A DNA stretch of 64,000 nucleotides from Anaspis maculata (Eukaryota > Arthropoda > Insecta > Coleoptera > Scraptiidae), in NCBI GenBank assembly GCA_949128115.1, contig OX421962.1, positions 42,121,745-42,185,744 of the forward strand, given 5' to 3'. The notes below the pieces were generated by a model that saw nothing but the letters and a program-made list of their open reading frames with translations, was not told the origin of the DNA and ran no database searches. The position numbers were made by a program, and so were the translations under genes. Positions 12,601 to 23,918 of this stretch are shown in pieces. Within the stretch, counting starts at the first letter, position 1, and each line of letters opens with the position of its first letter.

Positions 12601-15398
12601 TTGGGAAAGTGCGCTAAAAATACACATAATGAAATATATGGAACAGACATTGCGGAAAGTCGCTAACAGATGGCGCCGGACGAATGTCACCTCCAAGATC
12701 ACTGGATCCGTATTCCGTAGTAAGGTCACGACATAGTGAGGCCAAAAATACGTATAAACTGGTGTGCGCAGAAACAGTTTGACGTAAGTGCGAGCGAGAT
12801 GGGAATTTTTCTTCTCGCTCGCACTGACGTAAAACTGTTTCTGTTGCAGGCCAGTTTGTACGCATTTTTGGCCCCATTACATCGTGGCCTTACTACAAAT
12901 CTAGTGATCTTAATCTCCTCACTTATGAGTACTCTCAGAGTGTACATTTGGTGATCTCAGATTTTTGAATCGTTGGATACGGCAGGATCCTAATAAGATT
13001 CCGCATAACCGATCCCACCTGGATTGATGGGAGTGATGGGACCTGATCAAGGCGAAACACCCGGCCGATGTCTGCTGGATCCCGTCGGTCGCTGCCGGTG
13101 CCCGGCCAGTCCGAACCGAAGTTCCAAGATGTCCAATTTCTCATTTAAATATTGATTGTTGAAAAATGTTGTCGAATGTTCGTTTGTGGGGCAGTATTCT
13201 TTAGTGATGAGTAACGTACCACGGCGTCCTCCTGGGCCGCCAACTAGCCTTGTCAAGGAAATGGGACCTCAGTCGTGATCTACGAAGGGCGGATTCCCGG
13301 AAGGATTGCCCCGAGTCACTTCGAGGTAGTCGCTCAAACATCAATGTCAGCGGACGACAGCGGGGTGATGCTTTGCGAGAAGCCTTACTTGGTGGACGTG
13401 TACGAACGGATGGACAAATATTTGCCGGTAGTTAGCGCGGTGTTTGCCTCTCACACATGACGAAACTGCCTTTGATAACACGCGGGTGGCATCGATCCGA
13501 TGTTTGGTGGTAGTCCGCGTATTGGCGGTGGTGCTAGCCAGATCCCAGGACCGCCGCCGCGCTGGTTGACGAGTCAGCAGGAAAGATCCGATCACCATCG
13601 CCAACTACTGCAAATTTATGAGTAACGCGCCACACAAAAACAACCAGTTCATTGTTTCGCCGCTTTGATCTTATATACGTTTACATCGCTTTGGGGTTGA
13701 CAGACCGTTTCTTTTATCTTTTTATTTCTCTCGAAGAATAATGCATAGTGGATAGTGAAAGTGGAGTTATTTCAAGGGCATTCTTGAACAAATCTTGAAC
13801 CGGTTAGAGCACACACCCTTCTAGAGGGTGTGTAGTGGTAACCCCTTTTATATGCAGTGGTCGCGCCACATTCACGAATTAATCGGATTTCCATTGTTGG
13901 TTGTTGCCAACAATGTTGCAGCTCCCCTCGCTGTCCTCCTTTAAGCACTAAAAGTGATAATTGTAAGTGGCCCGATGGCCTCCATATTGATGGTGCGTGT
14001 TTTGGAAGTTGGAACTATACGTATGCGTATATTCGAGTGTACACTAATCTGCTCTGCAATCTGGCCACGTTTCGAGCTCTGGATCCTTTTATTCTTGGGC
14101 TAGGCCGTGATTTGCTTAATTGCTTCGTACAACTAGAGAACCGTTTATAGCTTTTTGTTGCGATATACCTCCGCCGCTGTTTCAGCTAAACCCTCGCCCG
14201 TACCCGAAACGGAAACCGCACGTACCGTCGACGGATTGTATAGATTAGTTGAAGAGCCCGCAGATTCACTTACGTTAAAACTACTGCAAATGATTATCTA
14301 ACGGAGAAATCGTCGCTGTTGTGTATAATTTTATTCAGTGCTTACTACGCCAATGGTGAATACTCGCAGGTGGTGCTGTAAACTGGTCACGGTTAACCAT
14401 GAGGATTATGAAATGACCAAACACGAACAAAATGATCATGACGGTTAAGCAGTCAAAATTTTCTTGGCTAGTTTTTCTTTGACTTTCAAGGCCTTTACCC
14501 ATCCGATGTGGTTTTTAAGCTACTTTCCAGGCCACCTACTTTATTAATTACGATTACGACTAATGATTAACCTGAAGCAGGGAGCGCGATCATGATTACT
14601 ACGGAGACCTCATTGTGGGCGAGGAAAAGTGAAGCCATGGGAGTGCCTTGAGAGTACAATATGTAAAAAAAGCAATGAGCATTCAAAATTGTGGACATTG
14701 ACTATCTGTACTGGAGAGTTTGCATGAGCCCTAGAAAACTGTCGCCCTTTCCTGTGGGGAACGTACAGGTGAATGAACATCGCTTATTGCTGCTGGTAGT
14801 AACCTGCTTGCAGCAACATAGCTGGCACGTCGCTTTCTGGATGGGTGGCTCCGTTGCGAGTGACTGAGAGCGCTTGGGCGGACATCCAGAAATGTGGTCT
14901 CTGTGCAGATAGTCCAACCGGTAAGGTCTTGGGTAACGCCTCCCGGCCACTACCCGCCCCGAGGTTACATTGTGGAAAAGCAAAAGCGAATGTCGCCTCG
15001 TTAAAGAAACGAACTTATCATTTATTACTAACATATGAGATAGAGCTTAGAAGCTGTGGCATCTTTTGGGACAGACGAAAGTAAAACACCAGCTACAGTT
15101 TTATGATGGGGCCTCCTGTGTTGTCACGTGGCAACCGCGGCGGAATTTACAGGGATCCGACTATTTTCTCCCTCCCAGAAATACGACCCCTGGATAAACT
15201 GCTGTCGTTCACTTACGGTAAATTTTTTTCTCACTTTTTTTAATTATGTTTTCAGACGAAGTTGACGTTATTGGCTACACCAGCAACCAAACTAGCGACT
15301 CGGATGACCACTCCAGTGTGCAGTCGACGTCCACGGATAGCGGCGTGGCCATGGAGGCCAGCATCCTGTCGCTGTCGGAAGAAATGGACGTACTGTAG
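3627..15398 (+). CDS. Max dimerization protein (Mad/Mxd family), 5' partial
   Basis: Bases 3627-3741, 5817-6063 and 15256-15398 join in frame (phases 2-0, 0-1, 1-stop). The first exon encodes the end of the basic region plus helix 1, loop and helix 2; key runs are [18 protein letters not shown] and [18 protein letters not shown], diagnostic of Mxd proteins. The second encodes the leucine-zipper side ([27 protein letters not shown]) followed by a Ser-rich stretch. The last is an acidic tail with [16 protein letters not shown] ending EEMDVL. Mxd proteins dimerise with Max, bind E-boxes and recruit Sin3/HDAC to oppose Myc. The N-terminal Sin3-interaction exon is missing from the window or unrecognised. 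The 9.2-kb last intron is full of MITEs and holds a possible alternative last exon. Family assignment is strong; which vertebrate paralogue it matches is not decidable. Confidence 0.88.
4099..4729. mobile_element. Palindromic MITE flanked by TTAA
   Basis: Inverted arms of about 315 bp begin GAGTCCTCTGTACGCT and meet near 4414. Both ends abut TTAA (4095-4098 and 4730-4733), the target duplication of piggyBac-type elements, although the terminal sequence is not the classic piggyBac one. It lies in the Mxd intron. No transposase is encoded. Confidence 0.7.
6598..7364. mobile_element. 767-bp palindromic element, TA target site
   Basis: Terminal inverted repeats begin GTCCAGTCAAATTAG and are bounded by TA on both sides, as in Tc1/mariner-type insertions. 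Arms run about 380 bp to a centre near 6980. GC-rich inner blocks (GGCGCC) are mirrored. No transposase frame remains. Confidence 0.75.
8578..8736. mobile_element. Short MITE with GGGCT...AGCCC ends
   Basis: Ends read GGGCTGAATTTCAAGTC and GACTTGAAATCTAGCCC, next to TAA and TTA respectively. The same ends recur around 16363-16612, so this is a small family, possibly PIF/Harbinger-like. Confidence 0.6.
8935..9128. mobile_element. 194-bp MITE, TA target site
   Basis: Ends GGCCATCCACAATGATGTTA and its degenerate mirror (GTGGACGGGC) are flanked by TA. Inner sequence is rich in AATGTTAACGTAATGTTA-like blocks that pair across the element. Confidence 0.7.
10920..12620 (+). mobile_element. Helentron/HINE-like element with minisatellite, copy A
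   Basis: Shares its whole structure with 38659-40122. It starts TAAACAAGCGAATATGCC, then a GCCTCATGGGCATGAGGC palindrome and AGTAGCGCACTTCC. The body is a minisatellite of ATGGCGGCC-rich units. It ends with a TTTCCCA/TGGGAAA hairpin followed by GTGCGCTAA. Subterminal inverted repeats (TAGCGCACTT and AAGTGCGCTA) plus a hairpin near a CTAA end fit helentron-associated elements. The assignment is inference. Copy A is split by the MITE at 10984-11478. Confidence 0.55.
10984..11478. mobile_element. MITE inserted in the HINE-like copy A
   Basis: Ends AGGTGGGTTCAGTCAACTT and AGCTGACTGAACGCACCT are inverted repeats, with inner blocks of TTTTAGTCGTAG type mirrored. A shorter relative lies at 40862-41027. 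Comparison with copy B at 38.7 kb, which lacks this insert, shows the empty site. Confidence 0.7.
12717..12896. mobile_element. 180-bp palindromic MITE
   Basis: Ends TAGTAAGGTCACGA and TCGTGGCCTTACTA mirror each other. The centre pairs GTGCGAGCGAGA with its complement. No coding content. Confidence 0.65.
14186..14301 (+). CDS. Possible alternative last exon of Mxd
   Basis: A pyrimidine-rich acceptor ending CTGTTTCAG precedes an open stretch of 38 codons in the one frame that accepts the phase-1 G left by the exon at 5817-6063. It begins [17 protein letters not shown] and ends LKLLQMII, then TAA. Its codon content looks coding-like but it has no recognised motif. If used, it would replace the conserved acidic tail encoded at 15256-15398. 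Evidence is acceptor quality, phase and openness only, so this is tentative. Confidence 0.3.
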
Positions 15399-16362
15399 AC
15401 CAGTGAAAAGGAGATGACACATATGCCCGGGGGGCTCCAGCAGCAGACCACGCACTCGTACTATTACTACTGCAACCATTACTTTCGACCAGTATCTCGC
15501 CAAATATTTGGCAAAAGACCCGCGCGCGACTTGTCTACCCCTAGTCAACGAACAAGAGTGTCTGTCTTGCTGTGCGCCACCTCCAAAAAATTATGATATA
15601 ATATAAATATCGTTTTCACAATATAAACTATTATTTATGTATATTGTAAATAATTTTAAATTTAAAAAAATCAGATTATTAGTCTTGTAAATGTCGAGGC
15701 GACATAACTGCCCGCGGGCCGCGCGTTTGCGGCACCCGTGCCCCCTTGTTAGCTCGTTTTTATAATTAACGCCCAATTACTTAAAAAAAATATAATATAT
15801 TATTGCAACCCCATTTAGTAAGATGCCAACCGCTTCAGGGAGCATTGAAATGTCTCCTTCGGATACAGAACTCTTTTTTTTTGTAAATTCGGTGAAATCT
15901 TTTTACTCAGAAGCGGCATTGCTGCCGTTTCAAGTTCAGTATTCTCTCGTCTATAATTTTCTAGTCTTATTTTTAGGCATGTAGCTATGGTACTTGAGTA
16001 CCGTTCCTGCTTGAAAAAAAACTTGTTTTGTATTCAAGAAGGCACTTCACTAAAGCCACTACATTTGCTCGCATTGTATTTTAGTGAATCAAGAAAATAC
16101 CGGCTGTGGGCAGGCGGATTTCGAATTTACTAATCTTGCTGGGTCAATCGTCCACTTAGACCTTTACGCTCTTGACATCTTCAACGGGCGTCGTTCAGTA
16201 TAGCATAAAATGAGAGTGTCTAATCTCGGTTTCAGAAAAAAACTAATCAAATGAGATACCATACCCGCCATCTTTCAGAATAGAGGTAAAACTCTGGGTC
16301 CTGTGTTGTCAAACCGAATGTCAAACTACCTACAGTGGCACTGTTTTCCACGAGTCTGACGG

Positions 16363-16612
16363 TTCAATTTCAAGTCATGTAACGCAAAGTTGCGGCGGTG
16401 CAAATTGTCGAATACAGCGGCCTGATTGATTACATCAGGTTGTTTTGCGCCGTTGTCATTATAATCTGATCAACTACGAAGTGGCGCAAAGTTGCGGTGG
16501 TGCAAATTGCCAAATGCAGCGGCTAGCTAAAGCAGGTTGTCTTGCGCCGTTATCATGGTAATCCGATGCAATTTCGGACACAAAGGCTGACTTGAAATTG
16601 AGCCCTTAGGGC
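16363..16612. repeat. MITE-like unit with internal 110-bp duplication
   Basis: Ends TTCAATTTCAAGTCA and TGACTTGAAATTGAGCCC are inverted and related to the ends at 8578-8736. Inside, a block beginning GGCGGTGCAAATTG occurs twice about 110 bp apart (near 16394 and 16496), each followed by a TTGCGCCGTT block. Confidence 0.55.
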
Positions 16613-17254
16613 TGAACCTAGATCTAAACCTAAAACAGATCCATGGCAAAAATGGAGGACGAAAATGGGAATGAAGACCTTTCCCGCATTTGGTAGACTT
16701 AGAGCTCAGGGGTAATATAAATCAAAATTTAAAGTTTTGACATTTTGACAGCGTATAACTTTGTATCAGTAGCAAGTCGGACTAGAAATTCAGCCCTTCG
16801 ACCACAGCTTTGGCATCACAAATCGTCTAAGAGTTAGTGCTGGCAAAAACCCTGGGAAAAATGAACAGCGGTGTACTGGTTTTGTCAAATACCGGTTCCG
16901 AAACCGGTATTGTATTGGGAGCTGGCTTGAACCGGCATTGGAAACCGGCGTTGAAAACCGCTCCAAAAACCGATATTGGAAGACGCTTCCGACAGACTGC
17001 GAAAGCCGGCTCTGAAAGCCGGTTTTCAGCTATCATCAATACCGCGGTTTTCGGAGCCGGCTTTCAAAACAGATTTGGTTGTCGGTACTAATAGATTTGG
17101 TTGTCAGCACTATTAAGGGCCAGTAGGTGCCTACTCCCATCTTTGGTTAACTTTATCCAGAAGTTTAGGAAGAACTCCAGCATTTTTTGTCGAAGGGGCT
17201 ACTCCTTGTTTAATGTAGGTTTTCCAAAAAGGACTCAAATTCCTACCAGTGTAA

Positions 17255-17310
17255 TATTCATCAAGTTCCGACGCGTTTCGGCTCCAAGCCATCGTCAGGA
17301 ATACACATTG
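17255..17310 (-). ncRNA. Hammerhead-ribozyme-like motif
   Basis: On the minus strand the conserved boxes occur in order: CTGACGA (17298-17292), a short hairpin GGCT-tgg-AGCC, GAAA (17279-17276), then CGCGTC with a GTC cleavage triplet (17272-17270). TTCC and GGAA flank the core and could form stem I. The very short stem III (GAAACGCGTC) is, as I recall, typical of minimal hammerheads in Penelope-like retroelements and retrozymes. Stem I pairing is imperfect if the second C belongs to the core. Activity is unproven. Confidence 0.5.
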
Positions 17311-18819
17311 TATAATCGGCCCACTTGGAGGACCTCAAGGTCTAAGTGCAGTAACTTTTGACACAATTATGGAAATTCTTTCATGTGAAGATAGAGGAAA
17401 AAGCAATTAGATTAATGATGCCTAATTAATAAAGTCCAAGGTTAGACTGTCGTATGATGTAGGCTAAGAGAAAATCTTGATGAAGCTGTTGTTAACTGTA
17501 GGAGGAAACTAGATAGTGAACAAGTTAGGCCTCGCTAACCATCATAATTTCCATGTCTGCTTGTACGATTCCCGGCTTCACTCGATAAGACTTGTGTCAT
17601 ATGTCTGCTGATGAGGCAATGGGCTCGTTCTTCGGTAAAGAGAAGAACGAAGTACGGTGTAGTCGTGGCGATCTACGAAAGAAAATTCTGCAATGCTAGT
17701 GGCTTTAGCAACCTCGCCTTTGCCATAGTCAAAGCGCGCGCGCGCCCAGTGTTTTTGGCTGGACCCGGGGCTTTGCAAAACATCGGTAATGCCGATTGAA
17801 GTGGTTACGCATGAAGGTTATTGTGTGAGCTCACGCTCGGGATATTTCCATCATTGAAAGAAAAGTTCGACTTTTTGCCAAGCGGCTCCTTTTACAGCTG
17901 CCTTCCAAAGATGGAAGAACTCCGACCGGGGTGTCACGTTGCATTATTTTTCACTTTTTGATGGGTTGTTAAGTCAAATATGAGCTTGGCCAGTTTTTCG
18001 GGGCTCTTCTGGTTAAGTCTGCCGCGCGTGTACGAGCATGCCCTTCTCGGGAAAGCACGTCAGCTCCACACAAAGAATTAAAAAAAAAAGATTTTATTTT
18101 TACTTATTATTATTATATTATTATTGTAAAAAGAACAAATAAATACTGTACAGTGTGTGAATTAATGAGATGAGAGAGCGAAGAGAAAGGCGTGGGAGGC
18201 GGGCCATCATCCACAGTGGCAGATCTCGAGCCCGCCGCCACCACTCCCAACATCGGTTAGCATTCAAAGAGTACAAATTCATTATATGCGCCCTCCTTCA
18301 AGGGGGGGAGACTTTATATTTTATATGTCGCGGATGAGTCGCGGTTCGTGAGCCACATTTTCTCCGTGGCAATCTACCACGACTTTTCCTCGCCAAGAAC
18401 TGAGCCTCCTAATTAGGTGAGAATGTGGATAAATATGTGTGCCTGAGAGATTGACAGGTGATTGCACGGGTACTGTCATCTTAAAGTCGTTTTGAACCGC
18501 AAAAGTCACTTTCTAGCCTACTCAACGTTCACTTGAAATTTTCAAGTCGTAACAATTATTATCGAATCTACAAAAAAAAAGAAGGTAAATACAATTTACA
18601 TTAGCGGCTTCTCCACTTCAAACGAAGTTTTCTAGCCACTTCAACACTGTCGATTCAACTTCATCACTACCATTCCATCGCCATAGGAAATGGGAAATGA
18701 AGTTGTATTGAAAACTAATAAATCGCACAAAAACGACAAGTGCCGTCATCCTGAAGCTTAGAGACAAGAAGCCTTTAATGTAAATAATTGCCTTGAAAAA
18801 CGTATAAACGAGCGAGCCG

Positions 18820-19034
18820 TTATAGAGAACCCACGTAATGATAAATTCTAAATCCTAAAGTGAAAGCCACGACCCCAAGTAGCAGGCTAATAGATGAAAC
18901 AAATAGGTAGAGAACAAACACTTGCCATGTTTTGGCCCCCCAGAAAATTGATGACAGTGTAGTCTCGAACTGGCCACGCTCGATTCTGTTACGTGATTTC
19001 TCTATAAAAGTGCAGTCAATCTGCTCCAAGTAAC
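18820..19034 (-). CDS. Possible 3'-terminal exon with a membrane segment
   Basis: A pyrimidine-rich acceptor (TTCTTCCGCCCACAG on the minus strand) precedes 71 open codons to a TAA. The frame contains a strongly hydrophobic run (VFVLYLFVSSISLLLGVVAF) that would span a membrane. There is no ATG in frame, so it could only be the end of a larger gene, whose upstream exons I could not find. It may be chance. Confidence 0.2.
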
Positions 19035-20599
19035 CTGTGGGCGGAAGAACGTGCGACTTGTAGCGTTTTCTGTTGAGACAATTCAGTGCGCACTGACTGC
19101 GAGCCTTAAACCTAGGTGACGAGGACCGAAAGAGTTGACATCAGAAAACGCTATTCGTATTTCATCTGACTAACTCATCAGTACTGAAATAATGCACTGC
19201 CATGTTCGGCCATGTTCAACTGACGCAGACCTGACTATGTTTTTCCGCCCAAGGACAACTTTTGTTTTCATATACGTAACTAAGTAGTGCCCAGTGACAA
19301 TTTTGTTTCAAAACGATTTTGCGATGTAAATGGCGCAGTCATAAATTGCTTTTCCTAAGAATCTTTAATCTAGAAATTGCAATCTGTGACACCGCCATGT
19401 CCATTTTCTATAAATGTCCGCTTCTCTTAGTCAAACAGTTTGCAAGTCTATAGGATTCTTTCAATGTCTATTTACTTATACATACAACATCAAAACACTT
19501 TTTTGCAAAAACAAAACAAAAAAAAAGATGAATATGAATGTGTATATAGTATTAATTACCCATCACACTTGTGTTTTTAAATATCCGACTGACGTGGTGG
19601 CAGCAATATGAATTGATACAAAGGGGATGATACTGTTTGTTGTTTAGACAGTGTTATACATTGCCACATCCAAAAAAAAAATGAATGTCTTACATGTCTC
19701 TTAAATAAGTTAGTAGGGTGTAGGTGATTCCCACACTCAAGACATTTTGCTGCTTTTATGTTTAGAAGGCAGTGGCTTTTCTCCTGAACTGTAACGACAA
19801 TCGATTGTATTTTCAAAATGGCACACTGCGTACCTGCTTTTTTTTTCACTTTTCAGAAATCTTCAAGGACCACAAATTTTTATCCAATGACACGGCGTGA
19901 TCATTCCATCTTTGTTTCGACTTTATCCATTTTGAAAATACAATTTTTAGTTACGGAAAATATAGTTATTAGATCAGCACTCCTGTCACCTGCATTAACT
20001 CTTCATTGGTTGTATGAGATAATTATTCATTGTACATAAATACTTGTAACTATTCATATTGCATTGTTCTTATTTCTTCTTCTTTTCCAAGATTCTCTTA
20101 CAATAAAAAATCCGTCATTGTGTATCATTTAGCTATTTATTTTTCAACTTTTTGGTGTTACTTTAAGTATTATAATAGCTCTCCGTATCGCTGATGATAC
20201 AACTCGTCCAAGCATTTATAGATTTCATTTTTTTTTTGTCATCATCAGATTGTAAATTTTAAATGCAATATCGTATTACTAAATATAAAATTAATTTAAT
20301 ATTATGGAGAGTTTTCTTCTGTCAAAAAAAAGAGTTTATAGCGAAGAACATTTTATTTGAAATACATTGTACAACCGATAATACACGACACCTACCTACA
20401 AAACCTTATAAATTTCATCAAAGTTGTATATTTACTGGTGTATATTTGTTCGTCTATGCTACAATACAACTTACGTTTTTGACATTCATGATGTAGACTG
20501 TAAAATAGATTGAAAGTGAAACATGATTTGGAAACAATATAAATTAGGGTGTAAGTACATGTTTCTTGTATTGTGCAAAGACCATACTCCACGGAAATA

Positions 20600-21065
20600 A
20601 TGAATCACAATAACTGTCAAAAACTAAAAGCACTACCAGGAACAATAGCTGTACAATTCCTTTACGGTAAGTATTATAGTGATATTTAAATCAACTTGTT
20701 CATATTTCTTAGTAGAGGACTTGTGTCCAGACATTTCCCTGAAAATTTGTGTTGGTTCAAACTGTAGGTGTTATGCAAGACATGTTTTGTACGAGTAGGT
20801 ACGATAAAAGTGTCTCCCAAGTAAGTAATCGTCGCCAGAATGAAAAGTAGAACACAGTTTTTCAAATTCGTAGCTTGTACTGATGAAATTTTTTATCTTC
20901 AGTTTCATAAACGTGGATTGGAGATTGGATAGAAGAGAACTAACTACGTTCAAACGTGATCTGTTGGGCCCATATGATAATAATCGAATACAATTTCTCG
21001 TATTAAACTGCATTGCATCTGCATACGATTTAGTACAAGAAATTGAACGAAATGGTCATATGTAA
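20600..21065 (+). CDS. Candidate small three-exon gene, 97 aa, unrecognised
   Basis: Bases 20600-20666, 20731-20794 and 20903-21065 join with matching phases (1-1, 2-2) across introns of 64 and 108 bp. The first donor is a perfect GGTAAGT and the acceptors are TGTGTCCAG and TTATCTTCAG. The product begins MNHNNCQKLKALPG and ends QEIERNGHM. The middle holds CVGSNCRCYARH and the last exon has an amphipathic helix-like FLVLNCIASAYDLVQEI. The open frame extends slightly upstream of the ATG, so the start is uncertain. I recognise no family. It could be a real short gene or a chance set of splice-like sites. Confidence 0.35.
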
Positions 21066-22777
21066 GCCTAATCCAATCCTCAATCCGTGTCTTGATTTTA
21101 CGCCCATGTTTAGCCATTTCAAATTGGCGACAATTATTTCAGAAACCCCTCCACATTTCTGGCACGTGAAATAAAACAAAATAATATCACAAAGTACTGC
21201 ATGCAAGGGGTGATGAACCTGCATCACCGCCACATCAGAAACTGCTACTATTTAAAAAATCTTCAACAAAGGTACGTTTGAATCTTTCAAACTATGGTAC
21301 TCCAAGCATTACACTAATAGGCTAATGCGTAAAATAATTACAGTTACAATAGGTATATAATATCAAATCCTACTTGGCTGCCCCACAACAAACGCCAAAA
21401 ATAATATTCAATTCTGAAATCAACAATATGAGCTGCCAAAAAAAAGTCGGGAGTGGATAAGTCTATTTAAGTTATGGAACTGAACCCGAAAATGTATCAA
21501 ATCTAGTCAATGATCAAGGAGTAATCAGTACTGACACATTTCGTAAAATTTAAAATACTATTTTACACATAGAGAATATCTTTTACTCTTTGTGCTTCAC
21601 CAGTATAATATGCATCAGAAAAATCCTTGCGTAAAAAACCGATTTGGCAAAGATTTTTCAAAACACCTAGTATAGAGAGTGGTCCAGGTTTTGGTAGGTA
21701 AATTTTGCAAGTCGATAGAAGACCAAAACTCACCCCAAGAACAATATATATATATCTAAAACTAAAATGCATAATAACAAAGTTACAGGACCTCAAAGTG
21801 GATTTCGTTTTGTTTGTTTGTCATTTTATAAGATTATCGAATTTGCGAATTTTGATGGGGTTAAGGATGTTCAGTTTCATGAGATAACTAACTACGATAG
21901 AAGTCAGTGCCAAGAAATTTGAGTTCGAAGGTTTAAAAACACTCAAAACCATCGATTCTTAAATTTGAGAAAACATGTGATCTATCTACAAAATAGAATT
22001 TTTGTAATTTAGAAGAACCGGAAAACGTATTCAACGTTTTCTCCTTGAAACTGAACGGAGACCCTAAAAATCGCATCCATGTTTCAAAATTTCCGGCGAC
22101 GTATAAAATTTGAGGGTGAAAGGGCGGACCTCCCTCAACATCTACGCTATGCTGAATCGCTTTGACAAAATTCTTTTCGAGCAGTTACTAGGGACATTTT
22201 CGTGACCATTTATGCAAAATTTTAGTAAAATCTGTCGAGGGGTTCAGAAGCTTTTGACAAAAAACCTTTTTTTTTTCACTTTTCTTTTTCTTCAACTTCG
22301 ACGGCTTGTAACTTAGATTTTATACTTTTTGAGGCGAGTCTAATTCTTTTTTGATCCTCTATCTAGCGGGAAAATTTGTCTACTAAAACCTGGACCACCC
22401 TTTATTTTGTTAACAACAGCATTTGACTCTTGAGTTCCTGCAATCATTCAAATAGTAACAATAACGATTACATATTATTTCTTTGTAAAATATGGCAAAT
22501 ACATAAAGCTATACGTTGTCTTTTTTTTTTAATAAAACGTCTACGTAAGTGTTCAATTCAATGAGACCTAGGTATGCATTGCAATTTCATGAGAACACAC
22601 AACTCTTTGGTATTTTTTGCGGTATTGGTTAAAAGAGACTCGACTAGAGTAGGCTGTGAATGTTAAACTACAGTTGAAACAGGTGTCACGTCTGGTGTGT
22701 CATCTGAGAAGGAAGCTAAAAAAACGACCAGTAGGGCCCAAGGAACACTGAAAAATCACGATATTTTCAAAATCGCT
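21066..22777. other. AT-rich intergenic DNA
   Basis: No gene or clear inverted repeat recognised. The sequence is rich in A/T runs and short stop-dense frames. Confidence 0.5.
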
Positions 22778-23233
22778 GGTTCATATTCATAATTATATCG
22801 CTTTTAGCCCAAAAACGTTTTTAATAGCTATTTACGATACGAGTGTTAAAAGTGACAGGTATTATTTTGTGAGCGGGGACGCTTGCGAAACGAGCATTAG
22901 CGAGTAGAGCAACCCCGCGAACAAAATAAGACACTTTTAACGCGTGTATCGTACAGGATTTCATCTACAATGGTCTTTGAAATGTTTGGTAAATGTCAGA
23001 ATTTATTGAAAATATGACAGGAATGCGCAGAATCATCATTTTTTCACGTCGCCCATGACGACGTGCTAAAAGTGACGGGTATTATTTAACGCTTGTAGAT
23101 AAAATCCTTTTCAATGCTCCCCTTACATCTCTATCATTGTTTAGAACAATGTTAAGAGATGGTAAGAGGGGTTAGAAGCGTGTAAAAAGCCAACTTCGAA
23201 AGCGTTTTCAAGCTAAAAGCGAGATGAATATGG
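22778..23233. repeat. Diverged inverted repeat, about 455 bp
   Basis: The left end TCATATTCATAATTATATCG and its mirror GCGAGATGAATATGGG enclose a second inverted pair (ACGAGTGTTAAAAGTG with CACTTTTAACGCGTG) around 22839-22952. It is probably a MITE. Confidence 0.5.
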
Positions 23234-23790
23234 GCCTTCTCTTTAAATTTTGACCCTTTGACCCTTACCTAATCAAGTCTTTCTTTGCCAACACTGAAAA
23301 TCTAAGCTCGATTATGGAGTAACAACTGCTTCAAAAATCTCAACATATAGACAACTATTTTCTTCTACGCCCACGCCAAAACTGATCATAACTTTTTTGA
23401 ACACTGCCACTAGGCCATAGTATGCCAAAATCACGACCATCGGACAAATTTCAGTTAAAACTGAACTGTTTGATCATTTCGATAACTGCTTGTCATCCAG
23501 GATAGGTACTCCCTCTGGTCCACCAACAAAAATAGTAATGAGGTAAACAATGACCGCTGTGAATCAGCTACCTTGAAGCCAGATTTACACTGTAGACGCT
23601 TTATTTTCTTAGAAGCACTTGCATAATGGCTTAGAACTTACGCAAGTTGAAAAGCACAGTACGTTTCTTCAAACCGAAACTTCGAAACTTCAACTTTCTA
23701 CAATTCTAACATGGGCCCAGAAATAAATAGTGCTTGCAACAAGTGCCAAAGGGATTTTTTGGCTTTGTTACATAATTATTATACGATCTG

Positions 23791-23829
23791 AATAATAATA
23801 ATAATAATAATAATATAGTAATAATAATA
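23791..23829 (+). repeat. (AAT)n microsatellite
   Basis: Uninterrupted AAT units followed by slightly broken ones, about 90 bp beyond the stop codon of the minus-strand gene to the right. Confidence 0.9.
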
Positions 23830-23918
23830 GTTACAAAGGAGCGAATAAGTACTTCTTTTTTTGACTAGACATATTATCACATTACCGTACTATAGGAATG
23901 TATATCTGGAATGCTTTT

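Larger units (their letters stand above)
6064..14185 (+). other. Mxd last intron, first part: MITE-filled
   Basis: No convincing coding exon. It holds the repeats listed separately at 6598, 8578, 8935, 10920 and 12717. The part from about 12.95 to 15.25 kb is richer in GC and poorer in recognisable repeats than its surroundings, but its open frames of 60-110 codons lack recognisable motifs. Confidence 0.5.
15399..18819 (+). other. Mxd 3' flank, repeats and low-complexity DNA
   Basis: Probably begins with the Mxd 3' UTR; an AATAAA lies at about 18137, but the true poly(A) site cannot be fixed. It also holds a MITE-like unit (16363-16612), an AACCGG-rich imperfect repeat (about 16880-17060) and a hammerhead-like motif (17255-17310). 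No gene was recognised. Confidence 0.45.

Noticed and set aside
13250..13604. Overlapping 60-85-codon frames in GC-richer DNA on both strands
   Set aside because: No domain, no coherent splice sites, and frames overlap on both strands, as expected from GC content alone.
14702..15084. 110-codon minus and 79-codon plus frames near the last Mxd exon
   Set aside because: They overlap each other, have no recognisable motif, and the plus frame cannot be joined in phase to Mxd exons with clear borders.
21563..21796. 77-codon minus-strand frame with hydrophobic N-terminus
   Set aside because: No acceptor or donor in a suitable phase was found and no family was recognised; most likely chance.
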